Below, piece after piece: positions 1 through 7,558 of a stretch of 64,000 nucleotides of DNA. The translations under genes and the position numbers were made by a program. Each line of letters starts with the position of its first letter. The stretch's first letter is position 1. Location: assembly GCA_016715795.1 (NCBI GenBank), contig JADJXP010000001.1, positions 496,001 to 560,000 of the forward strand, written 5' to 3'. The notes under the pieces were generated by a model. That model saw only the letters and a list, made by a program, of their open reading frames with translations, did no database searches and was not told the origin of the DNA. This DNA is from Chloracidobacterium sp. (GTDB lineage Bacteria; Acidobacteriota; Blastocatellia; Pyrinomonadales; Pyrinomonadaceae).

Positions 1-498
1 CAAATTGACTAGGGCGGAGAGTGCGTCATCGAATATCGCATCCTTCGGCAGCGTCGGCCGGGCGTCATCAACCGCTGAGCGTGTGTCGCCTGATAATTCA
101 CCGACCTTGTCGCGAAGCTCGATCACCAGACGCTCGGCCGTTTTTCGCCCGACGCCGGGAATGCCCGTCAGCCGTGCCAGATCATCCGTGCGAATCGCCA
201 TCACAATATCATCCGCACTCATGCCGGAGAGCATTGCGATGCCAAGCTTGGCACCGACGCCCTGGACAGAGATGAGTCGCAGGAACAGGTCGCGCTCGCG
301 AAGCGTCTTAAAACCATACAGTTGAATGGCGTCCTCGCGAACGTGCGTGTAGATACGCAACTGCACGTCCGACCCAGCCTCGCCGAGCTCGTAAAATGTC
401 GAAAGCGGTATCGAGACCTCGTATCCGACGCCGCTGACATCAATAATTACGGTGCCGGGCTGCTTTTCGAGCAGCTTGCCTGAGAGATAGGCGATCAT
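1..498 (-). CDS. ruvA: Holliday junction branch migration protein RuvA (3' end cut by window)
   Basis: RuvA binds the Holliday junction as a tetramer and loads the RuvB motor for branch migration in recombinational repair. The 166 visible codons begin with ATG at 498 (MIAYLSGKLLEKQPG) and show the N-terminal OB-fold with the GVGYEV segment near residues 23-28. Two helix-hairpin-helix motifs follow, SVQGVGAKLG at about 77-86 and TGIPGVGRKT at about 111-120. The frame is still open at base 1. RuvA is usually near 200 residues, so roughly the last 35, most of the RuvB-binding domain III, lie outside the window. The region 499-670 separates it from a divergently transcribed small gene. Confidence 0.95.
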   Translation of the reverse strand, partial: MIAYLSGKLLEKQPGTVIIDVSGVGYEVSIPLSTFYELGEAGSDVQLRIYTHVREDAIQLYGFKTLRERDLFLRLISVQGVGAKLGIAMLSGMSADDIVMAIRTDDLARLTGIPGVGRKTAERLVIELRDKVGELSGDTRSAVDDARPTLPKDAIFDDALSALVNL

Positions 499-670
499 TG
501 AGGTTGGATTGTAGAGCAATTAGCGCTCGAGGGCAACGAAACTCTGCGTCGCGGCACCAAACCAGGACGACTTGGCGCTTTGCTCGGATCGGGCGTAATA
601 TGAAGTTACGATGGCGTGAATCCGATGTTTCACTGCCGACGTACTCAAGAGTCAAGAGGTTTTCAAGATC

Positions 671-988
671 ATGCGTAGTACGGCTTGGATAAAGAGGTTG
701 ATCCCATTCGTGGCAACCTTCGCAGTGGGTGTTTTTATAGCCAGTTTTTTTGTTGACGTCGGAGCATCCGGTGACCGCTGCCGCCGCGGCAAAAAACGTC
801 ACGAAATGCAGCGGCTGCGCGTAGAGATCGATGAGCTGCGCAATGAGAACCTTCGGCTTCGAAACAGCTTGGAGAGTGGCCACTCGCATGTGGTCCGCGA
901 TCTGGAAATGAACCATGAATTTGAAGCGCCGGACTTGGAAGGCCTGTCGGTACCGCCGCCACCGATCGCACCTAAAGACTCAGAATAG
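671..988 (+). CDS. Small membrane-anchored coiled-coil protein, function unknown
   Basis: I do not recognise a named family. The 105-residue product has a short basic N-terminus, one hydrophobic segment at about residues 9-28 (RLIPFVATFAVGVFIASFFV), a basic stretch, then a heptad-like helix rich in Leu, Glu and Arg at about 43-72, and a Pro-rich tail. This suggests a single-pass inner-membrane protein with a coiled coil outside or inside the cell. It stands alone, divergent from ruvA. An inverted repeat that could act as its terminator follows at 1008-1050. The ORF is short, so its reality rests on the membrane-segment plus coiled-coil architecture. Confidence 0.6.
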   Translation: MRSTAWIKRLIPFVATFAVGVFIASFFVDVGASGDRCRRGKKRHEMQRLRVEIDELRNENLRLRNSLESGHSHVVRDLEMNHEFEAPDLEGLSVPPPPIAPKDSE

Positions 989-1007
989 ATAAATTTTCTA
1001 CGAAAAG

Positions 1008-1050
1008 ACCACAGATTAACGCCGCCGCGAGGTTTGTGTTAATCTGTGGT
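1008..1050. repeat. Perfect 13-bp inverted repeat between genes
   Basis: ACCACAGATTAAC at 1008-1020 is exactly complementary to GTTAATCTGTGGT at 1038-1050, with a 17-base loop. It lies between the small membrane protein and the aldolase gene, ending 11 bases before the aldolase ATG. It could be a terminator (no long T run follows), an operator, or a dispersed genomic repeat. Confidence 0.6.
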
Positions 1051-1061
1051 TTCCTGTTTCT

Positions 1062-1862
1062 ATGGACGAATCCTCGGCGCGAAAACTCATCGTCGAGATC
1101 GGCAAGCTGATGTACGAACGCAGCTATGTCGTCTCGTCTGACGGCAACGTCTCGATACGGTTGGGCGAGAACCTTGTGCTCGCGACGCCCACGATGACTT
1201 GCAAGGGCCGCATGACCGAGGATTGCCTTGCATTGACCGACATGGACGGCGGGCCGCTGTCCGACAAGCGTGCATCGAGCGAGCTTGCGATGCATTTGCT
1301 CATCTACAAGATGCGACCCGACATCAAGGCCGTCTGCCACGCGCATCCGCCGCACGGGACGGCGTTCGCAGTCGCCGGTATCGCCATCGACAAGCCGATC
1401 TTGAGTGAGGTTATATTGACGCTTGGCTGCGTTCCGCTGACCGATTACGGAACACCATCGACAAACGAGCTGACCGAGGCGATGAAGCCATTCGTTGCCC
1501 ATCACAACGCGCTTCTGATGGCCAATCACGGTGCCGTCGCCTACGGCGAGGACCTGTGGCAGGCCTGGGACCGTCTCGAAACTCTCGAACACACCGCGAA
1601 GATCGCGATCCTTGCAAAGGCTCTTGGCGGTGCAAATGATCTGCCTGAGGACGCGATCGAAAAGCTGATCCAGATCCGTGAAAAGGCCGGCTACCTGAAG
1701 GAAAACGCCCGATGCCAAGCCTGCGGGTATCTGCACGACGCCAAGATCGCCTGCGACCTCGACATCAGCTATCCGTCTCAGGGCGGCGCGAACGGCAGGA
1801 AAATTTCGTTCACGCGCGAAGAATTGATAGAACTTTTGAGCCAAGCGGCAAAATTGGGGTAA
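1062..1862 (+). CDS. Class II aldolase (fuculose/rhamnulose-1-phosphate aldolase type) with putative microcompartment targeting tail
   Basis: Class II aldolases of this type are zinc enzymes that cleave deoxyhexulose 1-phosphates to dihydroxyacetone phosphate and lactaldehyde. The expected active-site residues are present: a Glu in the SSELAMH segment (E74), the zinc pair in CHAHPPHG (H93, H95) and a third His in ANHGAVAYG (H156). After the catalytic domain (about residues 1-205) comes an extension with a CQAC motif (219-222) and a short amphipathic helix at the extreme C-terminus (FTREELIELLSQAAKLG), separated by a Gly-rich linker. Such terminal helices are typical encapsulation peptides. 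The gene heads a cluster with four shell-protein genes, 44 bp upstream of the first, so I infer a lumen enzyme of a microcompartment. The exact sugar-phosphate substrate is not determinable. Confidence 0.85.
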   Translation: MDESSARKLIVEIGKLMYERSYVVSSDGNVSIRLGENLVLATPTMTCKGRMTEDCLALTDMDGGPLSDKRASSELAMHLLIYKMRPDIKAVCHAHPPHGTAFAVAGIAIDKPILSEVILTLGCVPLTDYGTPSTNELTEAMKPFVAHHNALLMANHGAVAYGEDLWQAWDRLETLEHTAKIAILAKALGGANDLPEDAIEKLIQIREKAGYLKENARCQACGYLHDAKIACDLDISYPSQGGANGRKISFTREELIELLSQAAKLG

Positions 1863-1906
1863 ACTAGCAAAGCTTTTTCAGTCAGATCGAACCAGGAGCA
1901 AACTCA

Positions 1907-2185
<279 letters not shown>

Positions 2186-2262
2186 GTTCAAAGTTCAAGG
2201 TTCCAAGTTCAAGGTCGGTTGAACGATCTTTACTTTGAACATTGAACTTTGGGCCTTGAACC
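2186..2262. repeat. Eleven in-phase heptanucleotide repeats forming two inverted arms
   Basis: Starting at the base after the BMC-H stop, the sequence steps in units of seven: GTTCAAA, GTTCAAG, GTTCCAA, GTTCAAG, GTCGGTT, GAACGAT, CTTTACT, TTGAACA, TTGAACT, TTGGGCC, TTGAACC. The first arm is GTTCAA-type and the second is its reverse complement TTGAAC-type, all in one phase, so the transcript could fold into a long hairpin between the hexamer and first pentamer genes. It fills the whole gap up to 5 bases before the next ATG. Confidence 0.85.
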
Positions 2263-2267
2263 ACGCC

Positions 2268-2534
2268 ATGATCATCGCACGCATTCTGGGCACCGTCGTG
2301 TCCACTCAAAAGGACGAACGGCTGCAAGGCAAAAAGCTGCTCATCGTCAAGCCGATCAATCTCGACGGCTCTGACCAGAGCGGCTATATTGTCGCCGTCG
2401 ATACCGTCGGTGCGGGCTATCACGAAAAGGTTATCGTCGTCGGCGGCTCAAGCGCACGCATGGCCGAGGGCAACAAGGATTGTCCGGTGGACAGCGCGAT
2501 CATTGGCGTCATCGACAGCTTCGATCTCATTTGA
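2268..2534 (+). CDS. Microcompartment pentameric vertex protein, EutN/CcmL family (first copy)
   Basis: EutN/CcmL-family proteins form pentamers that cap the vertices of microcompartment shells. The ATG at 2268 gives an 88-residue product beginning MIIARILGTVVSTQKDERLQ, the standard family start, with the mid-region LLIVKPINLDG and the DTVGAGYHEKVIVVGGSSAR segment, and ending VDSAIIGVIDSFDLI. A TTG-start extension lies within the upstream heptad repeats and is unlikely to be translated. The stop is four bases before the next pentamer gene, so the two are probably co-translated. Confidence 0.93.
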   Translation: MIIARILGTVVSTQKDERLQGKKLLIVKPINLDGSDQSGYIVAVDTVGAGYHEKVIVVGGSSARMAEGNKDCPVDSAIIGVIDSFDLI

Positions 2535-2538
2535 GCCA

Positions 2539-2817
2539 ATGCAGATCGCACGCGTTATCGGCAATGTCGTCTCTACGGTCAAAAACGTCTCGCTCGAGGG
2601 CCGCAAGTTCCTCATCGTCCAGACCCTTGATGCAGATCTAAAAGCGAAAGGCTCGCCGATGGTCGCGCTCGACGCCGTCGGTGCAGGCGTCGGAGAGCTT
2701 GTCTTTTGGTGTCGAGGCAAAGAGGCGTCGTTCCCATTCAAACGCGACGAGACGCCGACCGACTGCACAATAGTCGGGATCATCGATTCCGACGCCCACG
2801 TATTTAATGGTAGATGA
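2539..2817 (+). CDS. Microcompartment pentameric vertex protein, EutN/CcmL family (second copy)
   Basis: The 92-residue product starts MQIARVIGNVVSTVKNVSLE and keeps the family core (LIVQTLDADL, ALDAVGAGVGELVFWCRG, DCTIVGIIDS). It diverges from the first copy at the C-terminus, which ends in DAHVFNGR. The last codons and the TGA overlap the start of a second heptad-repeat tract (the GATGAAT unit begins at 2816), so the present end of the protein may have been set by the repeat. Three non-identical pentamer genes in a row suggest either mixed vertices or specialised isoforms. Confidence 0.92.
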   Translation: MQIARVIGNVVSTVKNVSLEGRKFLIVQTLDADLKAKGSPMVALDAVGAGVGELVFWCRGKEASFPFKRDETPTDCTIVGIIDSDAHVFNGR

Positions 2818-2878
2818 TGAATGCGGGGTGGTGAATGCAAGATTCTTCACTCATCATTCATCGTTCACCATTCACTAT
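2816..2878. repeat. Nine in-phase heptanucleotide repeats between shell-protein genes
   Basis: Units of seven run from 2816 to two bases before the next ATG: GATGAAT, GCGGGGT, GGTGAAT, GCAAGAT, TCTTCAC, TCATCAT, TCATCGT, TCACCAT, TCACTAT. GATGAAT/GGTGAAT in the first half are complementary to ATTCATC/ATTCACC read across the second half, so this tract, like the one at 2186, has two inverted arms. Confidence 0.8.
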
Positions 2879-2879
2879 T

Positions 2880-3152
2880 ATGTTGCTAGCCAGAGTCATC
2901 GGTAACGTCGTCGCCACCCATAAGAACCAACGCTACGAGGGCAGCCGCGCGATGCTCTGCCGCCAGATCACACCCGATGGCAAAGACATGGATTACACCT
3001 GCATCGCTCTCGATTCAGTCGATTCCGGCGAAGGCGACATCGTCATCATCGCCCAGGAAGGCTGGTCCGCCTCAACCGCCGCCACCGGCCGTGCCGGAGC
3101 GGCAATAGACTCAGCGATCGTCGCCGTGGTCGACCGTATCGACCTGTTGTAA
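2880..3152 (+). CDS. Microcompartment pentameric vertex protein, EutN/CcmL family (third copy)
   Basis: The 90-residue product begins MLLARVIGNVVATHKNQRYE and ends AIDSAIVAVVDRIDLL, both diagnostic of the EutN/CcmL family; the VDSGEGDIVIIAQEG loop replaces the more usual GAG-EVLV region. The start ATG at 2880 directly abuts the heptad repeat. Five bases separate its stop from the next small gene, which suggests that the downstream Cys-rich protein belongs to the same transcript and perhaps the same particle. Confidence 0.92.
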   Translation: MLLARVIGNVVATHKNQRYEGSRAMLCRQITPDGKDMDYTCIALDSVDSGEGDIVIIAQEGWSASTAATGRAGAAIDSAIVAVVDRIDLL

Positions 3153-3157
3153 TTTCT

Positions 3158-3427
3158 ATGGCTCCCGCAGAAACCAAGCGATCACCTGATGAGATGGCAT
3201 CGCTCTTTGCAGCTATCGAGAAGATCAATCATCGGCTGGACAAACTGGAGTCTGGCCGAACGGCTGTCGCACCCGAGCCGATCGGTCATCCCAGCCTCGA
3301 CAAATTCAGCGTGGCTGAGGCAATTGCCGACAGCATTTTCGCCCACTACAAAAAGGAAAAGGCCTGCCAGTTCGAGCCCGGCAAGCCTTGTGATCATTGT
3401 TCGATGTGCAATTCGCGCGGATTCTAG
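3158..3427 (+). CDS. Small Cys-rich protein of the microcompartment cluster, function unknown
   Basis: I do not recognise a family. The 89-residue product has a predicted helix at about 10-32 (ASLFAAIEKINHRLDKLESG), a Pro-containing linker, a second amphipathic helix (FSVAEAIADSIFAHYKKEK, about 50-68), then a C-terminal cluster of four Cys in the arrangement C-x7-C-x2-C-x2-C ending NSRGF. Such spacing could bind zinc or an iron-sulfur cluster. The gene is 5 bp downstream of the third pentamer gene on the same strand and converges on lemA with stop codons touching (3427/3428). A role in or on the microcompartment is inference from position only. Confidence 0.75.
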   Translation: MAPAETKRSPDEMASLFAAIEKINHRLDKLESGRTAVAPEPIGHPSLDKFSVAEAIADSIFAHYKKEKACQFEPGKPCDHCSMCNSRGF

Positions 3428-4084
3428 CTACGGCTTGTTTGCCGGCGCCGGAGCGGCCGGGGCCGCGGGCTGCGTTTTTCTCAGCGAGTTGGCGTCACCG
3501 ACGGACGGGACGGTCTTGGCTGCTTCGTCGGCCTTGAAATAAGGCTCTTCCTTAAATCCCAACAGCCCGGCGGTCAATACCGCAGGAAATGAGTTTCGCG
3601 TCGTGTTGTATTTTGTCACGATGTCGTTAAAGTCGAGGCGAGCAGTGTTGATGCGGTTCTCAGTTCCCGACAACTCGTCTTGGACCTTCATAAAAGCCTC
3701 GCTGGAGCGCAATTGAGGATACTGCTCATTAAGGCTCAGAAGCCGTCCGATTGTCCCGCCAAAGCTGTTATTCGCATCAATTATTGCCTGCTTCTGCTCA
3801 GGTGATTTGTCGCCGTCGGCACCGGTGCCTGCTGCCTTCGATGCATCGAGCAGCCGTGAACGCGCGTCAGCGATCTGACCGAATACTTCCTGCTCCTGAA
3901 TTCCGGTCATCTTAGCCGTCTCGACCAGATTTGGGATCAGGTCGGCCCGCCGCTGCATCGCGGATTCGACATTCGCCCACTTACCCTTGACCTGCTGCTG
4001 CTGGGCGGTCAGCTCATTATAGCTGCAGCCCGACACGCCAAAAGCAGCCAGGGCCACGATGGACAATAGAATTGCTCTTTTCAT
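3428..4084 (-). CDS. LemA family lipoprotein
   Basis: LemA proteins are membrane-anchored four-helix-bundle proteins of uncertain function, often encoded with TPM-domain proteins. The 218-residue product starts with a lipoprotein signal ending in the lipobox GVSGC (Cys20), then the family core YNELTAQQQQVKGKWANVES and RRADLIPNLVETAKM, followed by the long helices of the bundle and a Pro/Ala-rich tail (QPAAPAAPAPANKP). It is the last gene of a minus-strand run TPM - nucleotidyltransferase-like - LemA, with 8 bp to the gene upstream. Confidence 0.92.
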   Translation of the reverse strand: MKRAILLSIVALAAFGVSGCSYNELTAQQQQVKGKWANVESAMQRRADLIPNLVETAKMTGIQEQEVFGQIADARSRLLDASKAAGTGADGDKSPEQKQAIIDANNSFGGTIGRLLSLNEQYPQLRSSEAFMKVQDELSGTENRINTARLDFNDIVTKYNTTRNSFPAVLTAGLLGFKEEPYFKADEAAKTVPSVGDANSLRKTQPAAPAAPAPANKP

Positions 4085-4092
4085 AGTTCTCC

Positions 4093-4809
4093 TTATTTTC
4101 CCGCCATATCGACGGCCTCGATGACCTGCTCGATCTGCTCCATGTATTCGCCAAACAGTTGATTGGCGGCCGCGTCATCGAGGTCTCCGGTGAAGTTATT
4201 CTCACGGATATTGAATATTTTTTCAAATGGTGTCCCGTCGATGCCGAGATGCTGGGCAGTCAGGGCGACGATCTCGTGCTTGGTTGCCGGCGGCTCGACG
4301 CCGCGAAGTATCAGAACCGCGCCGAATAGCACCGCAAAGCTCGCCAGGCTCTCGGACATCAGTGTCCTAAGACCGTCAACCGACGCCGAGACCGGAATAT
4401 ACTGCCTCCTGAGTTGGATCAATTTGCTACGCAACTCAAATTCGGCCTGATGGCGAAGGAATTTGTCAGATATCTCAAGCCCCGCAAGCACGTCGCTGCC
4501 GTATAGCACCTTATGAGCTACTGCCATCTGATGAAACTCTATGGGAAAAACATCGGCGGCGTTCTGCAGCTCCGATACCGTAAAATACACCGGCACCGGA
4601 TTACGCATGCGGGCCCATTCGCGAACGCACGCGTGCGACTTGCGAAGATCTTCAGGCCCGATCCTTTCAAGCGCAACCAGAATGTTGTAATCCGATCGGT
4701 TTGGCACGAAATCACCCGCCGCGGCCGAGCCGTAGAGGATGACCGCGACTAAATTTGTGCCGTGAGTTGACCTCAGATCGTCGATGAATGCCTCAAAGTG
4801 ATGTCTCAT
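4093..4809 (-). CDS. Polymerase-beta superfamily nucleotidyltransferase-like protein
   Basis: The N-terminal 100 residues show the minimal nucleotidyltransferase fold: ILYGSAAAGDFVPNRSDYNI carries the G-S pair (27-28) and the first metal-binding Asp (D40). The second catalytic carboxylate of the usual D-x-D is Asn42 here, so transferase activity may be lost or altered. The rest (about 110-238) is helical and not recognised. Two bases separate it from the TPM gene upstream and 8 bases separate it from lemA downstream, so it is probably co-transcribed with an envelope-associated pair. An enzymatic or a purely nucleotide-binding role are both possible. Confidence 0.75.
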   Translation of the reverse strand: MRHHFEAFIDDLRSTHGTNLVAVILYGSAAAGDFVPNRSDYNILVALERIGPEDLRKSHACVREWARMRNPVPVYFTVSELQNAADVFPIEFHQMAVAHKVLYGSDVLAGLEISDKFLRHQAEFELRSKLIQLRRQYIPVSASVDGLRTLMSESLASFAVLFGAVLILRGVEPPATKHEIVALTAQHLGIDGTPFEKIFNIRENNFTGDLDDAAANQLFGEYMEQIEQVIEAVDMAGK

Positions 4810-4812
4810 GCT

Positions 4813-5718
4813 CTACCAATCGCCTCCTGCGCCGCCACCGCCAAAATCGCCGCCGCCGCCAAATCCGCCCCAGCCGCCGCCGGACGAGCCTCCCCAATCG
4901 CTCGATGACGAACTGCTCGAACTGCCGCCTCCGCCACTGAGGATGCCGCCGATGATCCACGGCAACGCATCGCTGACACCGCTTCCGCCGCCGCCTGACG
5001 AACCAAAACCGCCGCCCCAGCGATCATTGTCCTTTTTCGATTTTCGGCGACCGGCAACGCCAAAAATAATTGCGAGCAAGATGATACCGATGATCACGCA
5101 GCAAACGAACCCGTATGTACCGCTGCTGACACCCGTGCTGCCTGACGAAGGCTTTGACGGTGGTTGATCGACGGGTGCATTTCCCTTGTTTTCGATCGTT
5201 GAAAGATAGGCATTTATCGTGTCCTCGATGCCCTTTGCATAATTGCCCTTCTTAAATTCAGGCACGAGGTATTGCCGCTGCAGGCTGCCGACAACGCCAT
5301 CCGGCAACTCATCCTCGAGATCCTTGCTGACCTGGGTGAAGTATTTTCGGTCGTCGATAGCTACAAAGAGCAGTGCGCTCGGATTATCATCCTGCTTCGA
5401 TCCGATGCCCCAACCGCGTGCCACGGCAAGGGAATAATCGAATATCGGCCTCTCGCCGGTCGTCTTTACGACTGCCACGGCGATCTCGACGGACGGATTC
5501 GTCTTGTTGCGAAAGTCCGTTAATCGCGTTTCGAGCCGCTGCTTTGTCCCGCCATCGATAACGCCCGCATAGTCGTTGACAAAACCGGACGGCGACGGCA
5601 GCGGCGAGACATTCTGCGACCATGGCTGAGATTCCTGCCCAAACGCATTAAATGACGCAGCGATCAGCAGGATCGCCACGGTCAACCACTTTAACTTTTG
5701 CACTGGTCGCCTTGTCAT
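4813..5718 (-). CDS. TPM-domain (YgcG-type) membrane protein with Gly/Ser-rich tail
   Basis: TPM-domain proteins are envelope proteins commonly encoded next to LemA. The 301-residue product has a signal peptide (about 1-27, ending NAFGQ), the TPM domain from about 43 to 176 (FVNDYAGVIDGGTKQRLETR, VEIAVAVVKTTGERP, YSLAVARGWGIGSKQDDNPS), one transmembrane helix at about 202-223, a short basic segment, and a low-complexity C-terminus of Gly, Ser and Trp ending GGAGGDW. The topology places the TPM domain outside the membrane and the Gly tail inside. It is the first gene of the TPM - nucleotidyltransferase - LemA run, 57 bp after dnaX. Confidence 0.92.
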   Translation of the reverse strand: MTRRPVQKLKWLTVAILLIAASFNAFGQESQPWSQNVSPLPSPSGFVNDYAGVIDGGTKQRLETRLTDFRNKTNPSVEIAVAVVKTTGERPIFDYSLAVARGWGIGSKQDDNPSALLFVAIDDRKYFTQVSKDLEDELPDGVVGSLQRQYLVPEFKKGNYAKGIEDTINAYLSTIENKGNAPVDQPPSKPSSGSTGVSSGTYGFVCCVIIGIILLAIIFGVAGRRKSKKDNDRWGGGFGSSGGGGSGVSDALPWIIGGILSGGGGSSSSSSSSDWGGSSGGGWGGFGGGGDFGGGGAGGDW

Positions 5719-5775
5719 CAGATCAATCCTGTCGCACCTGATATACGATCTCCTAAATACTATGTTCGCAACGGG

Positions 5776-7491
5776 TCAGACGCGCTTGACCTCGATTATC
5801 TCTGCTCGAAATACGCGGATCACCTCTCGGACCGCCGGATGTGCTTTGGCATACTCGAGCAATTCCTCGTCACTCGGCTCGGCCGACAGGATGGGCAGAT
5901 CGATCGGCTCCTGAAAGGACGGTCTTGGCTCGTACGCCGGAGCGACGGCCCGTCCTGACGACGCAGCAACCACAGGAGGCCTGTCTTCGACCGCAGCCAG
6001 TCCCAACCAGTCACGAACGATTGCGGACACATTTGTGATAGGTAAAAGGTCGTCACCACTCCATTCGAGCTGTAGCTCGTAACCACCGTCGAGACGCTTG
6101 TCATCGATATGGGCGAGCATCTCGGCCGTCGGTGGCGGAAGCCAGGCAGCCCGCCGCGGCTGCACAGGTTCTGAAACATCAAAGGGCTCAGAGATCGCCT
6201 CAAATACAACCGTCGCGGGCTCGGTTTCCGTAAATTCTTCGGGAGGAGCCGGGCTCGATTCAGATATTAGAGTTTTTTTTTCCTCAGTGGCCGTTGCCGA
6301 GGCGGAGGCGGCGACCGAGGTCGATTCGCCGCCGATCAGGGCATTCATTCGCGCGATGAGGTCTTCGATGTCGGCTACCTTTCGCATCTCGATAAGCTTG
6401 ACAAGGCCAATTTCGAGGACGTATCGCGGGTGTGCGGCATCGCGAAGCGAGGCTTCGGTTGCGGCAAGCGAATTAAAGAAGCGGAGAAGGTCTGCCTCGG
6501 CAAAACCCGATACCATCTGCGTCATTTGTTCGCCCGCAAACACAGCTGTTTCAAATAGTTGACTTTCGCTCCCGGCGATCTTGAAGACCAGCAGATCACG
6601 AAAGAGGCCCAAAAGATCGCGACAGAAGTTCCGCAGATCGTGTCCGCGAACGATCAGGTCATCGACTACGGCCAACAGAGATCTGGCCTGTCGTTCGGCG
6701 ATTGCCGTCACGGCCTTCGCAAGGACCTCTGCCCCGGCAAATCCCAGAGCACCAGTCACATCAACGGCACGTATCTTCTCGCCCGAAAAACTGATGACCT
6801 GATCAAAATTCGACTGTGCGTCACGCATCGACCCCTCGCCGGAACGGGCCAGTTCGCGCAGCGCATCATCATCGATATCGATCTTTTCGGCGTCTGCGAT
6901 CAGCTTGAGCCGATCAAATATCTTCTGCAGCGGAATGGTCCGGAACTGGAATTCCTGACATCGCGACGTGATCGTTTCCGGCACCTTGTGCAGCTCGGTC
7001 GTCGCCATTACAAAAACGACATTCGGCGGCGGCTCTTCGACAGTTTTTAACAACGCGTTGAAGGCGGGCTTCGATAGCTGATGTACCTCGTCAATGATAA
7101 ATACACGGTAGCGGTCGCGGGCGGGATTAAAATCTATGCTGTTGATGATCGTCTCTCGAACGTCGTCGATGCCCGTGTGCGATGCCGCATCGATCTCAAG
7201 AACGTCCATCGAGCGGCCTTCTGCGATCTCCTGACACGACGGGCAGACTTCTTTCTCGTTCGATCCGCATGGCGTGAGGGTAGGCTTATCAGATCTGTGA
7301 CAATTCAGCGCCTTTGCCAGGATTCGCGCGGTGGTGGTTTTCCCTACTCCTCTCGCCCCCGAGAACAGATACGCATGGTGCAGCCGGTCATGTTCGATGG
7401 CGTTACGCAGCGTTTGCGTAATTACCTCCTGGCCCGTTACCTCGTCAAAGGTCTGCGGCCGCCATTTGCGGGCTATCACCTGATACGACAT
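5776..7491 (-). CDS. dnaX: DNA polymerase III subunits gamma/tau
   Basis: DnaX is the AAA+ core of the clamp loader. The 571-residue product shows Walker A GARGVGKTT (45-53), the zinc-binding cysteines C64, C75, C83 and C86, Walker B FIIDE (131-135), and the SRC arginine-finger motif (176-178). Domain III follows to about residue 370, then an acidic, Pro/Glu-rich tau-type extension begins near residue 390. Inside that extension a run of nine A on the coding strand lies at codons 404-407 (6281-6273). Slippage by one base either way would end translation within five codons, giving a product of about 410 residues, close to gamma-subunit size. It starts the minus-strand block and is followed by the TPM gene. 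Confidence 0.96.
   Translation of the reverse strand: MSYQVIARKWRPQTFDEVTGQEVITQTLRNAIEHDRLHHAYLFSGARGVGKTTTARILAKALNCHRSDKPTLTPCGSNEKEVCPSCQEIAEGRSMDVLEIDAASHTGIDDVRETIINSIDFNPARDRYRVFIIDEVHQLSKPAFNALLKTVEEPPPNVVFVMATTELHKVPETITSRCQEFQFRTIPLQKIFDRLKLIADAEKIDIDDDALRELARSGEGSMRDAQSNFDQVISFSGEKIRAVDVTGALGFAGAEVLAKAVTAIAERQARSLLAVVDDLIVRGHDLRNFCRDLLGLFRDLLVFKIAGSESQLFETAVFAGEQMTQMVSGFAEADLLRFFNSLAATEASLRDAAHPRYVLEIGLVKLIEMRKVADIEDLIARMNALIGGESTSVAASASATATEEKKTLISESSPAPPEEFTETEPATVVFEAISEPFDVSEPVQPRRAAWLPPPTAEMLAHIDDKRLDGGYELQLEWSGDDLLPITNVSAIVRDWLGLAAVEDRPPVVAASSGRAVAPAYEPRPSFQEPIDLPILSAEPSDEELLEYAKAHPAVREVIRVFRAEIIEVKRV
6273..6281 (-). promoter_or_regulatory. Candidate dnaX slippage site (nine-A run)
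   Basis: The coding strand reads GAG GAA AAA AAA ACT at codons 403-407. With one extra A the frame continues N-S-N-I and stops at TGA. With one A fewer it reads L and stops at TAA. Thermus thermophilus dnaX is known to use an A9 run for transcriptional slippage to make gamma. The same logic fits here, but only the sequence has been seen. Confidence 0.6.
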
Positions 7492-7558
7492 TTCTACTTA
7501 GAATAATTGATAACGCCCGAAAGTGAAAAGGCGGGCTATCGCCGTGTAGAATAGCGCA

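Noticed and set aside
972..1844. 290-codon minus-strand frame opposite the aldolase
   Set aside because: Antisense shadow; the plus-strand aldolase has all active-site residues.
2186..2878. CRISPR array
   Set aside because: Period is 7 bases with drifting words and no spacers; no cas genes in the window.
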